A DNA stretch of 64,000 nucleotides from Hippopus hippopus (GCA_946811185.2 OX328110.1:12752516-12816515); one strand, 5' to 3'. Numbered from the stretch's first letter, positions 10,826-22,065 are shown. Notes: generated by a model not told the origin, from the sequence alone. A program made the numbers and translations.

Positions 10826-11080
10826 TTAAATCACGTGATTGTTTGCTTGAGGGTTGAACTTTCACCAGGAGTTTGAACAGAAAAGTTTTTAAAAATGATA
10901 ACAACGAACGGTAAATTTGCTTAGTTATTTAAAAATGGCAATCAAATAACGAATTACACAAAAGCATTTTCGAAGAAAGGCAATGAAACACTTTAAGAAA
11001 AGAATCTAGTATTTGGCTTAAATACTAAACAAAGTAAAATAGCCATGCTTTTTGAAAGCGGGGTTTCTGCAAATAGAAAT

Positions 11081-11342
11081 GAGCTATGCTATGACAAAAG
11101 GGGGCTTAATGCCTCTCCGTGATGCACCATACCAAGCAAGTCATCACATAATTATGGATCCATAAAACCCACTTTGTCAAACAACCGACTGAATCATGAG
11201 GTAGAATTATTCTTTGACACGCAGAAAATTTAAAGGTAGCTAAAAGTTTCGGCCCACGTCAGCCTGCGAGAATTGCGCAGGCTGACGTGGGGCGATACTT
11301 TTCGCAAATGCATTAAGCCCCCTTTTTCACAGAGCATGGCTC
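11081..11342. mobile_element. Foldback MITE, family C with AAAT duplication
   Basis: It starts GAGCTATGCTATG and ends CAGAGCATGGCTC. A direct 4-bp AAAT lies on both sides. The internal hairpin CACGTCAGCCTGCG / GCGCAGGCTGACGTGG is well kept. Confidence 0.8.
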
Positions 11343-11452
11343 AAATATATTGGTCAATTTAATAGTGACCTTCATCGCGGCTTAAGCATATTCTTGTACA
11401 GGTTGTGCGACCAGAGGTAAACAGTGCTTAGATTTACAGCACTCTAATCCAA

Positions 11453-11454
<2 letters not shown>

Positions 11455-11497
<43 letters not shown>

Positions 11498-11621
11498 GTC
11501 TTCTCTCTCTCAAGGTGCTCTCTCTCTCTTTCTCTCAATGTGTTCTCTCTCTCTCTCTCTCCCTCTCTCTCTTGGTGTTCTTTCTCTCAAGGTGTTCTCT
11601 CTCTCTCTCTCATGGTGTTCA

Positions 11622-11665
<44 letters not shown>
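11455..11665. repeat. Compound (TC)n microsatellite
   Basis: CT runs are broken by CAAGGTGTT-type interruptions. Long open frames across it encode only Ser/Leu repeats and are not genes. Confidence 0.9.
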
Positions 11666-11813
11666 TTTATATATTTGCCAACTTTATCACCATCTTTAAG
11701 TTTTGTTCATTAGTCGCTTCAATTTATTTTTCATGCTCGACTTTTACGCCTACTAAAACCTATAATAGGTAGTCCTGCTTGAAAAAAAAAACACCCCACA
11801 GTCAAATATACTA

Positions 11814-12055
11814 GAGCTATATTCTAGGAAAAGGAGGTTTTATGTATCTCAGTTATGCATCATACCAAGCCACTGGTCACATAATTTGTCTTACTACCAA
11901 CTGAATTATGAGGTAGAGTGGTCTTTGAAAGTATGTAGAAATTTTACCAGAAGCAAAAAGTTTCGATTCATGTCAGCCTGCGCGGATTGCGCAGGCTGAC
12001 ATGAATTAAAACTTTTTGCAGATGCATTCGACACCATTTTCACAGAACTTGGCTC
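11814..12055. mobile_element. Foldback MITE, family C with ACTA duplication
   Basis: It runs from GAGCTATATTC to AACTTGGCTC with ACTA directly repeated on both flanks. The hairpin ATGTCAGCCTGCGC / GCGCAGGCTGACAT is intact. Confidence 0.8.
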
Positions 12056-12539
12056 ACTATTTTCTTTTCTTAGAAGTCGCGAAATATTTCGGGCCCGGAG
12101 CAGTTAGAGGCTAATGCTTGTTTACTAAAATACAGCTGTATTCTATGTGTTATCTTTTCAAATTATAACCACACAACCCTGATTTTAATGATATTAAGGG
12201 CGGAGATTTTTAGGGGGGGGGGGGTTATACGTTTGAGGAACGAATTAGAAGGAAATTATTTTTCCTTATTCCATGACGCATCGATATGTACTTGTAGCCT
12301 TGGGTACTAAAACACGGGATTTACGATAAGTATGTTTTACATGGAGTTTAGTTGGACCCAGCTAAACAATAGGCGATGATTAACATGCAACTTACATGTA
12401 TATGTGCATGATTTGTTATGATGTATAATGCGAACGCGATAAATTTGCCATCCAACTGGATCAATTAAGCAAACTTGCATCGCTTTATGGTCAGTCCTAC
12501 GACTTGACCACTTTTCCACGGCGGCAGGTACACCGCTGG

Positions 12540-12715
12540 CAATGTTGTTTTCTCGCGGAACGAAGTAAAGCGAGAAAAAAGATGTCTTACTGATACTTGC
12601 TCGAAATACATGTACATGTATTTCGGTTGTGCACGGGACAACCCGTGTGGTACATGTGTATGTTAAAGTCATTTTACCAGAGACTCGCTTGCAGACAAGT
12701 CGTACTCAATTTCGC
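12540..12715. repeat. Dispersed repeat, copy 1
   Basis: About 170 bp here recur at 17248-17410: CTCGCGGAACGAAGTAAAGC, TACTTGCTCGAAATACATG, TGTATGTTAAAGTCATT and CAGAGACTCG in the same order. The first block folds on itself (CTCGC...GCGAG). The element type is unknown. Confidence 0.6.
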
Positions 12716-12779
12716 TTTAAAGAGGACCACGTGGCGCTTGAACTTTGTCTCCCGTAAAATAACTTTCTAAGGCTTATGG

Positions 12780-13183
12780 AGCAGTTACTAGTAGAGCTGT
12801 TTGAAACTTTAAAATCAGCATAATGGATGCATAGAGGCGTTTATCGGCACAGGCTGATAACTATTAAGCTTGCAGATACGCCCGACTTAGACTTGCGAAT
12901 TATAGAAGTACAAGGCTCATCAATTTGCCGAGGATTCTGCCGACGAGCAGAAAATATTCCAAGCTAAATTCAAGCTGACTGTAGACTGAAACTGGAGAGA
13001 AGGGTTTAGGACTATCTATACGTCGCGACACAGGCTTCTGCTGTTGCAACATCCCCCACCGAAACAGAGGCAAACCAGTTAGACGCCGACGCCATGGCGT
13101 GTGTTTCAAGACTTTGTGTGGAAAAACTGGACATAAGCAGTCGGAATGTAACTTGAGAGCATTGAGACTAGCAGCCAAAGTCA
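12780..13183 (+). other. Possible non-coding first exon
   Basis: The stretch is less AT-rich than its surroundings and ends in a consensus donor, AAAGTCAG|gtaagtac. One frame holds a 20-residue upstream ORF starting at 13094, and another holds a C-x4-C-x4-H-x4-C arrangement (CFKTLCGKTGHKQSEC). No frame is open and clearly coding over the whole stretch. I infer a 5'-UTR exon that could splice to the acceptor at 17982. Its start is unknown. Confidence 0.3.
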
Positions 13184-13804
13184 GGTAAGTACAGTTTTGT
13201 TAGTTTATTTTTACTGTTTTTTCATGGAAATGGCAAAACACCGGCTAAAGCATTGGAAAATGTCGCTCCAAATTGTAGTTCCACACCGGCGGCAGTTCCA
13301 AAGTTAAAAGTCGAACGCTAGTGAAAAAAGAAAAACAAAACGGTGCAAATTTGTTTCTTCTAGATGTTTTAAGCAATGGGTATAAATTGCCTTTTAGAAT
13401 AATAAGTCCACTCGAGAAAACCAGATATAATTGAATATACTGGTTGAAATAGGTTGGGTCATTATATAAAAAGTCGTTCATAGATCTTTAGCCCCCTAAC
13501 ATTGGCATTAAATAAAGGGAACAAAGCCCGTTTGGTCATAGCTTGTCGACACATTAACACGGTAACTTATACAAGGTTAGGTTTGTAAAACATTCTGGTT
13601 AGTCTGTTTCACTTTCGGTTTGAGATATTTTCCGTTTACTTTGACTCATAATCAGCATATCGCCATACAGAGATTTCGAACGTTCTTTGGGTTTTTTAGT
13701 TAAGAACGGTGTGCAGACGTACTTTTTTTGCATTTCAATAGTCGGAATAAGTACGTATATAGCAAGTCTTTTTTGTTCAGTGAGAAACAGGTTAGATCCT
13801 CTAA

Positions 13805-14024
13805 CCCTTTACCAAACGAACAATTTTTAGACTGGTTCAAATCGAAAGCATTTGCAGACGACAAATTAAAGGTTGCTGAGATGATGATTTCTCTCTTTGA
13901 TAGGGTAGAAACCATTGTGGGAAAAGGAGAAAATGCTGGTTACCAGCATTTTCTCCTTTACCCACAATGTTTTCCAAAGGATTTTTACAAGGATCGTATA
14001 AACCCGGGATTGTTTGGTAAAGGG
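13805..14024 (+). mobile_element. MITE, family A, well preserved
   Basis: CTAA precedes CCCTTTACCAAACG and TTAA follows GTTTGGTAAAGGG. The centre GTGGGAAAAGGAGAAAATGC is followed by its inverse. This 220-bp copy is a good reference for the family. Confidence 0.85.
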
Positions 14025-14089
14025 TTAACAAAGCGGGTATTGATTCTGCTTTTATTGAACAAAAAATAAAACAACAATTATATATAAAC

Positions 14090-14351
14090 GAGCCATGTGC
14101 TTTAAAAAGGGGGCTTAATGCATCTGCAAAACGTGTCGACCCAGGTCAGCCTGGGCAATCCGCGCAGGCTGACCTGGGCTGAAAATTTTCGCTATCGGTC
14201 AATTTTCTGTATGTCTAAGGACAGGTCTATCTCATTAATAAGTTGGTTGTTAATAGAAGTGGATATTATGGATCCATAAGTATATGATAGCTTGCTTGGT
14301 ACCATGGATCTCGTAAGATTCATGAAGCACCCTTTTGCCAGAGCATGGTTG
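14090..14351. mobile_element. Foldback MITE, family C
   Basis: It starts GAGCCATGTGC and ends CAGAGCATGGTTG. The flanks AAAC and AAAT resemble a decayed 4-bp duplication. The hairpin CCAGGTCAGCCTGGGC / GCGCAGGCTGACCTGG is present. Confidence 0.75.
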
Positions 14352-14355
14352 AAAT

Positions 14356-15445
14356 GTATTAACCAGCATGTAGACTAGAATTCACTTGGAGGGTTAATGC
14401 AGAGGCATTCCGAGAGATTTTGCTCTGAAGGGAACATGTACTTGTGAGCATGTAGGCTGCAGTTGTACCAGTACGTATTCTGGAATTGTACCAGCATGTA
14501 GTCTGAAATTGCGCAAATATGTGGTCTAGAATTTTATCAGCATGCAGCCTGAAATACCGAAATAGTAACAGCATCTAGTCTAAAATTGTACTAGCATGCG
14601 GTCTAAATTTCCTCCAGAATACAGTCCAAAATTGCACCAGCATATAGTCTGGAAGTGTACCAGCATGTAGTAAAAAATTGTTCTAGAAGAGTATCAGTAT
14701 GTCGTCAGAAAGGTACCAGAATGTAATGAATGAATAAATGTATGGTGTTTTATGGCGCATCGACATCTAGGGTCATTTAGCACGCAAAAAAAAAAGCAAC
14801 CAAAGGAAAGATTAGGAAGTGTACCAGAATGTAGTCTGGAATTGTATGAGCAGGTAGTCTGGAAATGTACCAGCATATGTAAAAATATGTAGCCTGGAAG
14901 TATACCAGCATTTTGTCTAAAATTGTACCAGCATGTAGTATAAATTGTACCAATACGTTGCCTCAATGTTTCAGCATGTAGTCTGAAATTGTACCGGCAT
15001 GTAGTCTAGAATTGTACCAGCATGTAGTCTCGAAGTATACCTATATGTGGTCTGAAATTGTACTTGCATGTAGTCTGGAAATGTACCAGCATTTAATCTG
15101 GAGGTGTATCAGTATGTAGTCTGGAAGCGTACCAGCATGTAGTCTGGAAGTGTACCAGCATTTATTCTAGAATTGTACCAGCATGTAGTCTGGAAGTATA
15201 CCTATATGTGGTCTGAAATTGTACTTGCATGTAGTCTGGAATTGTTCCAGCATTTAGTCTGGAGGTGTATCAGTATGTAGTCTGGAAGCGTACCAGCATG
15301 TAGTCTGGAAGTGTACCAGCATGTATTCTAGAAGTGTACCAGCATGTAGTCTGGAAGCATGTAGTCTGGAAGTGTATCAGCATGTAGTCTGGAATTGTAC
15401 CAGCATGTAGTCTGAAATTTTACCCAAATGTTGTCTGAAAATCAC
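14356..15445. repeat. Degenerate 23-bp minisatellite
   Basis: The consensus unit ATTGTACCAGCATGTAGTCT plus GGA repeats about 40 times, with single-base variants and some 12-46-bp irregularities. A short dispersed fragment at about 14710-14800 (TTTTATGGCGCATCGACA) interrupts it; a related fragment lies at about 45405. There is no CRISPR-like conserved repeat with unique spacers. Confidence 0.85.
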
Positions 15446-16200
15446 CAGAAGGGTTTACGCAGAGGCATTATGAGTAATATTGTTCTGCTCCAGAGAATTT
15501 GGGTTATGCCTTTGTACAACTAATTTCAAATTTATATGTATGTGTGTGTGTATGTGTATATTACATATTTGCAATATATATACTTGTGTGTGAATAGAAG
15601 AGTATCTATGTATATGTGTATATGCATGCTTATGTGTATTTGAATGTATCATTATGCAAGCTGGAATTCAACCGAAGGTTTAATGCATTCTAGAGATGTT
15701 GTTCTGGAAGGTTAGATCATTTAACAAAGCAGAAATTATATATATATTCATTAAACTAGATTTGGTTACTTTCACTGATGGGAACGGTGTCGTAATAGGG
15801 CAGCAGACAGAGTTCCAAAAGGAAACAGTTAGAGGCTGTTCATAGGGGTTATAGTTTACTTACCTGCGAATGAATACAAAGAAATGAAAGTACTCAAACA
15901 GGTTTTGTTTTTAACCATTCCTTATGACAGTAATAACTGGTCCAGTTGTAGACTGGGGTTTTATATGCTAGACCAACGTTGGGGTATACATACCGTGGAT
16001 AGCTTCGAAATCGATTTCAACAAATCGTGCAAAGTTCAATTTCAAGTTTCGGTGTCCGAAAACTAGAACAGTCCATTGCTTTGAGCAGAATTGGTAGCAT
16101 GAGAACAAATGGATCATATCATCACTTAAATTGGCTGATAAACGCAGGTTTATTTGTGTTATGGGCATGATTTTTCTTTCGACGTTATTTTCTTTTACGC
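15446..16200. other. Unassigned stretch beside minisatellite
   Basis: It holds two further copies of the array-flank motif (GGTTTAATGCA...TTGTTCTGGAAGG, near 15448 and 15674) and a short TATGTGTGTG-rich patch. No gene is supported. Confidence 0.4.
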
Positions 16201-16206
16201 TCTTAA

Positions 16207-16325
16207 CACTTTACCAGACGACAAAATTCCGGACTGGTTCAAATTGAAAGCCCTTGCAGACGAAAATCTAGTTTGGGCCCAAATGATGGTATTTCCCTAT
16301 CGATCGAAGGCATTGTGTATTTTTC
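16207..16325 (+). mobile_element. Family A fragment (left half)
   Basis: TTAA is followed by CACTTTACCAGACGAC and GCCCTTGCAGACGAAAA. The copy stops before the central palindrome. Confidence 0.6.
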
Positions 16326-16344
16326 ATTCTTTAGATATGAATAT

Positions 16345-17180
16345 GCACGTATGATTAAAAGCAGTGCTGATTTTGGTTCTATAAAGTGTTTGCTGTATTC
16401 GTGACCACGGGGATCAACTAGGTCAACATGTAAACTGTTTCATCGTGAAGACAAACAGGTGAATATTAGACGAAATACGTCGATGTAAAGACAAAATTTG
16501 TCTTCATAGCAAAACTTTTAGTCAAATATAAACACATATGTGTCTTTCTTTACGAAACATTTCACCGAGTATACATCATTCTGTTTGTTTTCCTTGCACA
16601 TCGTTTTATGCGTTGACCTAGTTTGCCATAAAACGATAATGACCATAACGGTAGTATTAATTACTCAAAGTTATTACGGTATTTATACTGAGCCAAACTG
16701 GAAGTTGATAAGAATGTATACAAAGCGTAGAAATAAAATCCATCTGATGACCAAACTAACAACCGCAGACAAAAAGTCCGCAGAAATTTAAGACCCCCTG
16801 TTTCAGAAAAAAAAAAGCAGAATTTGGAGCCCGCGGGAAAAAAATGCTTATACGGTATATCAGCTATCTGCTGCAAAGAACGACGGTACACATGTTAAAC
16901 AGCTTAAAAGAAAAGAATGTAAAAAATTCAATTTTTTATTTGAGCTGGTTGATTTAAGTGTTAATATGATGCGATCAAGCATCTCTGTACAATATATTGT
17001 GGGCTTCCTGTACGACAGAAGTTGGATCCAGAAAACGACGGTTTTGGGGGAAAAACTTGTTAGTAAGAGCCAAAATTACAGATTTCGACGTTCAAAAAAA
17101 ATGTTCCGAATATATTCACTGTACTGACGTTCGTATGTTCTTTACTCGAGCTTCTGTGCCCTCCCTTATTTTTGAGTACC
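16345..17180. other. Unassigned intronic or intergenic stretch
   Basis: AT-rich with no recognised gene or repeat. Small open frames lack any domain. Confidence 0.3.
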
Positions 17181-17410
17181 AAAGTCTCTCGGTAACAGCG
17201 TTAAAGTGTTGAGTTGTTTGATTTGAGAAAGGTATAGCCAAGACTGTTGTTTTCTCGCGGTACGAAGTAAAGCGAGCAAAAGGTGTCTTATCGATACTTG
17301 CTCGAAATACATGTATTTCTGTTGTGCACGGGGCAACTCGTGCGGTATATGTGTATGTTAAAGTCATTCTACCAGAGACTCGATTGCATACAAGTCGTAC
17401 TCAGTTTTCA
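17181..17410. repeat. Dispersed repeats, second copies
   Basis: Positions 17181-17245 (AAGTCTCTCGGTAACAGCG... to GTATAGCCAAGACTG) recur almost exactly at 17803-17868. Positions 17248-17410 match 12540-12715. The two modules abut here. Confidence 0.65.
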
Positions 17411-17802
17411 ACTTCTAGCTGAAAAGTCGTATATGTGTTTTGTTAGGTATGATATTTCTACGGGTATCTTTTTATAGTAAATAAAAATTGTATATGTAAG
17501 TGAGGTCCGACACTTAGCGGTAGGACAGTTAGACAAACGGACACAGGTTTCCAGAATATTTTCATTGAGCATGTTTTTATCTCTGGTTTTTCCTGGGCGA
17601 GTCCACCGCATTTCAACTTTACAGAGATCAATGGTAGATCTATTAATTATGACATTTCGTCCTGTTTTGGTGTTGACAAGCTTTGGTTTCGTTCAAAAAA
17701 TGAAAGTTATACATTGAGCAATTAGTAGTTGTATGGATTGTATTGTATACATGTATGCACGATTGCTTTGTATTCCCTGCACAATTCGGTCCTCTACCAA
17801 TA

Positions 17803-17868
17803 AAGTCTCTCGGTAACAGCATTAAAGTGTTGAGTTGTTTGATTTGAGAAAGGTATAGCCAAGACTGC
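17803..17868. repeat. 66-bp repeat, second copy of 17181-17245
   Basis: AAAGTCTCTCGGTAACAGC, TTAAAGTGTTGAGTTGTTTG and GTATAGCCAAGACTG match 17181-17245 with about one change. Confidence 0.7.
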
Positions 17869-17982
17869 AAAATAAAAACTGTTTTCACAACTGATTGCCG
17901 ATATAGGAATATATTTATTCCGATACGAGATCATCAAAAGGCTTATGGACAAGGCATGGCTTACTATCCAATTCATTTCCAG

Positions 17983-18297
17983 GCACGTGGAGCTGCTAAT
18001 GAAAACTATTCAAGAAAAGATGAAGAAAGATTATCTTCGATGGAGAAGGTCCCACATAGCTTGAAGAACTTACAAAGGATATTCGAAGTTGAAGCCAACT
18101 CAACAAGAAATTCATTAGACATTTTAAAGCAAGAAGAATTAACTATTAAGGTTCTCTTGCAGCAAAACCTGCGTGAACAGCAATTACTTCTAGCAAAACA
18201 AGAGAGTTTGACAAAAATCAAGGAACATATGCAAAACGTCAGTCGACCTGCGTCACTGCTATTTACAAACCGGGAAAGGAATCACGTGATAGTTTAA
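17983..18297 (+). CDS. Putative small coiled-coil protein, coding exon
   Basis: An exon-like ORF follows a good acceptor (ttcatttccag) and is open to TAA at 18295. The first ATG in this frame is at 18040 and gives 85 residues. The upstream in-frame residues ARGAANENYSRKDEE could be coding if an earlier exon supplies a start. Residues 10-75 from the ATG form a charged amphipathic helix with heptad leucines (LKNLQRIF, LDILKQEELTIKVLLQQN, QQLLLAKQESLTKIKEHM). No family was recognised. The donor at 13183 is a plausible partner with a 4.8-kb intron; in that joined frame the upstream exon contains a stop, so it would be 5' UTR. A chance ORF remains possible. Confidence 0.4.
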   Translation, partial: ARGAANENYSRKDEERLSSMEKVPHSLKNLQRIFEVEANSTRNSLDILKQEELTIKVLLQQNLREQQLLLAKQESLTKIKEHMQNVSRPASLLFTNRERNHVIV

Positions 18298-18449
18298 AAC
18301 GATTACGTCATCTGCAGCGAACCTACTGGGCATCCGATTCACGTTAACTAAACAGAACAGAACTACTATAAGTCATACGTCTCTAAGGTTTTACTATATT
18401 GTGAGGTTATTTAACATGCTTGGGTACAATACTGAATTATACTGAATGA

Positions 18450-18521
18450 GTACACTGCAGAAGCAGTATTTTGGGCGAGGCGACAGCCGAGTCCAAAATA
18501 TAGAATGGTTCTGCAGTGTAC
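18450..18521. repeat. Hairpin with TACACTGCAG arms
   Basis: TACACTGCAGAA, GTATTTTGGGC, a GAGGCGACAGCCGAG loop, then GTCCAAAATAT and TTCTGCAGTGTA. It is a short foldback of unknown type. Confidence 0.6.
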
Positions 18522-18759
18522 AAAGACTTTACTATACCATTGCTATGACTACAAATACGTGGCCGTGACTGAACTATCTCAACCCCATGAGATAACTGAG
18601 TCAACCCCACGAGAAATGAAGTCAGGGCAACGAGATCATTCACTCAACTCCACAAGATAACCAACCCTGCGAGACATTTATCTTATGTACTTGTTTTTTT
18701 TTAACCCGACTGGTGACATGCAGATAAAGTTTTATTCCAGTAGGAAGAATTTTGTTTAA

Positions 18760-18974
18760 CCAAACAAACAAAAAAATTTGGATTGGACCAAGTTAAAAGC
18801 ATTCGCAGACGACAAATTAAGTGTAGCTCAAATAATGATTTCTGTCTTTGATGAGGTAGAAAACGTTGTGGGAAAAGGAGAAAATGCTGCTTATCAGCAT
18901 TTTCTCCTTTTCCTACATTGGTTTCAAAAGCCCTTTCCTTCAGGGTCGTTTAAACTCTATCTCGTGATAATGGG
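18760..18974 (+). mobile_element. TTAA-flanked MITE, family A
   Basis: TTAA lies on both sides. It has the signature AAAGCATTCGCAGACGAC and centre GGAAAAGGAGAAAATGCTG with its inverse. It ends GATAATGGG. Confidence 0.75.
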
Positions 18975-19241
18975 TTAAAGTAAAAACTCGAGGTGATTTT
19001 GAAGCATTTTGCACACGTCAATAGATAAGAGGGAAATATTAGATCCAAGTTCGATTTTTTTAAAACACGCGCGAGTTGTACATATTTATAATCAGGGTAG
19101 GTTCCGCAATATGCCACTTCTCAAATATTAATCAAACTAAAATTTTGATATGTAATTTACCGAAAAAAGCCGACTCTGGAATGAAGTATTATCTATACCT
19201 CTGACAGCGTTCAAGGTTTCTAATCTTGTGTATTATTCTGT

Positions 19242-19567
19242 ATTGATTGATTGATTGATTGATTGTATAGTGCTTTACAACGTTTTCAACATCATTTCGG
19301 TTAAATCTCGGCGGCCGGTGCACCAATCCTTGCTTTTCTGGAGTTTCTTTTTACTAGTACTTCTCACAAATTCCTTCCCAAACCACAGACTACTTTTCCT
19401 ACATGACCATCATCGAAACAATAATTAGCGATGAGAGAGGAATGAATCCTGTCGCGATGCCTATCATCAATCCTCGGAAAGAAATCGGCCAAACTGGGGA
19501 TTCGAACCAGCGACCCCCCTGATTTTCACTCCTGCACATTACCGTCTCCGCTTCCGGGCTTGGCTTG
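19242..19567 (-). mobile_element. tRNA-derived SINE, family H1, full length
   Basis: Read on the reverse strand it opens with a tRNA-like head (AAGCCCGGAAGCGGAGACGG; box B GGTTCGAATCCCC). A body and a 3' domain shared with the other H1 copies follow, ending in (ATCA)n. Box A has decayed. The plan matches molluscan tRNA SINEs; I cannot assign the named family without a search. Confidence 0.75.
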
Positions 19568-19862
19568 TCTTGTTTGACACTCGCCTTATAGTATATCTTA
19601 GTTTTGTGTTTTGTGTCCTCTAATTCCAACTAAGGAAAGGGCCTTTGCATCTTTGTCTTATTTACTGCAAGGGATTTTTTCAAGTTGGAACTCGATTATA
19701 CATTTATTGACATTTTATCAGTTTATCTTTTTTGGTGCTCCTTCATTTCTTATGAATAAATTCAGAACGTTTTTGTTGTAATACGCGCCAATGTGGTGGG
19801 AAAACAATAAAATGATATTAGTAGACCTTCCACCTTACTTTAATTGCCTTTAACATTCTTTT

Positions 19863-19864
<2 letters not shown>

Positions 19865-19909
<45 letters not shown>
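19865..19909. repeat. (TC)n microsatellite
   Basis: About 22 CT dinucleotides. A SINE has inserted at its 3' end. Confidence 0.9.
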
Positions 19910-19913
<4 letters not shown>

Positions 19914-19915
19914 GA

Positions 19916-20079
19916 TGTTTCGACGATGATTATGTGGGAAAGCAGCCAGTGGCTTGGAAAGAAAATTGTGCGGAGTACTTGTAAAAGATACTACAGGAAA
20001 GCATGGATAGGTGCAATGGCCGCCGCGATATAACTGAAATAATGTTGAAAACGGCGTTAAACACCATACAATCAATCAA
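19916..20079 (+). mobile_element. SINE H1, 5'-truncated, with 12-bp duplication
   Basis: TCTCTCGTCTGA lies directly at 19904-19915 and 20080-20091. The body starts at TGTTTCGACGATG, lacks the tRNA head and ends AATCAATCAA. 5' truncation with a target duplication is typical of L1-type reverse transcription. Confidence 0.85.
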
Positions 20080-20091
20080 TCTCTCGTCTGA

Positions 20092-20308
20092 AAGAGCATG
20101 CGAACGTATGCTATACATGACTGACCCGCAACTCGAAATCGGTTTTTGCAAATTAATCTACAACTATCGCCGCGCATACTTGATAATCCCGAAGAAGGCT
20201 CATGACAGCATTGAAAATTTATTTGACAGGATAAAATGCCGGAAGCAAACAATAAGGCTTATCCTTTTGGAAGGGCAGTTGCATTATTTGACCATTAAAG
20301 AAGCATAA
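20092..20308 (+). CDS. Unrecognised ORF fragment after SINE
   Basis: The open frame downstream of the SINE encodes about 70 residues (RMLYMTDPQLEIGFCKLIYN, FDRIKCRKQTIRLILLEG) ending in TAA at 20306. Composition looks protein-like, with basic residues and alternating hydrophobics, but no family was recognised. A pyrimidine tract and AAAG lie just upstream, so it could be a terminal exon whose acceptor region the SINE disrupted. It could equally be chance. Confidence 0.25.
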
Positions 20309-20349
20309 ATAATTCGTCATCTACTGATACTTTCAATACGGATAAATAT

Positions 20350-20610
20350 GAGCCATGCTCTGACAAAAGGTGGCTTAATGCACCTCCGTGGTGCATTATA
20401 CCAAGCACGTCATCACATAATTATGGACCCATAAAATCTGTTCTGTCTGACAACCATGTGAATTATGAGGTAAACTGGACCTTGGACTTGCATAATTTTG
20501 ACCAATAACAAAAAGTTTTGGCCCAGGTCAGCCTGCGCGGACTGCGCAGGCTGACCTGGGTCGATACATTTTGCAGATGCATTAAGCCCCCTTTTCACAG
20601 AGCAGGGCTC
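20350..20610. mobile_element. Foldback MITE, family C with ATAT duplication
   Basis: It starts GAGCCATGCTCTG and ends CAGAGCAGGGCTC, with ATAT on both sides. The palindrome CCCAGGTCAGCCTGCGCGG / CGCAGGCTGACCTGGG is nearly perfect. Use it as a reference copy. Confidence 0.85.
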
Positions 20611-20984
20611 ATATAAGATTTTTCTAGCTGGTAAAAACTGATGAACAGCAGATTATTTAGTGCAGGTAGATCTATCATTTTCCAAAAACCAAAAGTAGGA
20701 CTTGGAACTGTCGATATAGCTCAGTCACGTGATGTATGACGTCATAGATAGCCGGGTCTCTATGGACATTGGAGCGTTTACCAACAAGGATTCAAAACGT
20801 TGAATACTGCGAAAATTCAATTTTTGTTTCTCCGAGAAAACAAAGAATGGAAAGTCGTGACAAGTTTCGGAAAGTTAAAGAATAACGAAAATGTAAGTGT
20901 TATTAAAGAAATATATAAAATCTAAGACAAGGCAAGATTGCAAATGTTTATTGACGAAAAATAAAATGCAGGGCTTGTTTATGA

Positions 20985-21115
20985 AAAAGTAAGAAAAAAA
21001 TGTGGTAAAAGGAGATGATGTTGGTTACCAGCATTTTCTCCTTTTCCCACTGTGGTTTAAAAAAAACTCTAATCCCAAGAGTAGTGATAACATGGGACTG
21101 TTTGGTGGAGGAATA
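20985..21115 (+). mobile_element. MITE, family A, right half
   Basis: It has GTGGTAAAAGGAGATGATG, TTACCAGCATTTTCTCC and GGGACTGTTTGGTGGAGG. The left half is missing. Confidence 0.6.
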
Positions 21116-21757
21116 TATGACAGAAATTATGATTAGACGAACTTGGAGCGCATATCTATATACAACTGCTTGCACGAGCCGAAGATAAATTATCATGAAT
21201 ATAAAAGCATCATGTTACAGCAATTAGCTCGTCCCAAAATTCGACATTCCATCAAGTCTAGGTTCGAAAGTAGAACAAGAGTCATCAACAAAATTCATGG
21301 GTCAATTCTTAAATCCCCTCATACACTTACAAAAAGCAGGTACTATTGACATCTTTAACAAATAACTAATAAGTATCCATCATAAATAATCAGTACCTTG
21401 ATTCTGCGTTTATCATGAAAAATTCCCAATTTCGGAGAAAACGACGCATTTTTCCCCAATTTTAATGGTTTCGGACCCATTTCCTAAACAGAAACAAAAT
21501 CCTGTATATCTGTGCAAATAAATTGAGTTTATAGCTATGGTCTCAAATCAAGAAGGCTAGCAGACTGCAGGTTTTGTGCAATCCGATCTTGAAATTCGGC
21601 TTTGCAAAAGCTTGCGTTGTCAACCGTGGGAGTAAACGATTAATTTCATTCTTGTACCATATGTAGCGGCACTGGAAAGAATAACAACGGTTGGATAAAC
21701 CATGCTTTAGTCCATTGGTAGTGTATCATCTCGTAAATATTTACATTTGTATATATA
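21116..21757. other. Unassigned stretch
   Basis: No gene is supported. A weak family-B core lies near 21555-21600 (CAGACTGCAGG...GTGCAATCCGATC). Confidence 0.3.
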
Positions 21758-22065
21758 TACACTGAACCAAAAAAGAAACTTCCGATTTCTATACATATTT
21801 TTAATGTAATGAAAAGAATTCAACATGTCCAATGCCCTACATATGTTCGGGCGAAGGATTATGTGTCAAAATAAAACCAATTATAACTGAATTGTACGCA
21901 TTATACAAAAAACAAAACGTTAAAATTCCATTTTCTCGTGTATGCACGGATCAGTATAATCCGTGTTTATAAAATCAAACCTTTCAGTCTGATTTTATAG
22001 ACTTTGTTGTCAATATGAAAAAGACGTTGACAAAAAAAAATTATTAAGTTTTCTTTCTTTTTGAT

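Noticed and set aside
11454..11772. Ser/Leu-rich open frames
   Set aside because: They are translations of the (TC)n microsatellite.
12980..13183. Retroviral-type zinc knuckle (CFKTLCGKTGHKQSEC)
   Set aside because: The first cysteine spacing is four instead of two, no gag or polymerase sequence is nearby, and the frame is short. It may be chance.
14356..15445. CRISPR-like or coding repeat
   Set aside because: It is a head-to-tail 23-bp minisatellite with no spacers. Open frames across it follow the repeat and lack any domain.
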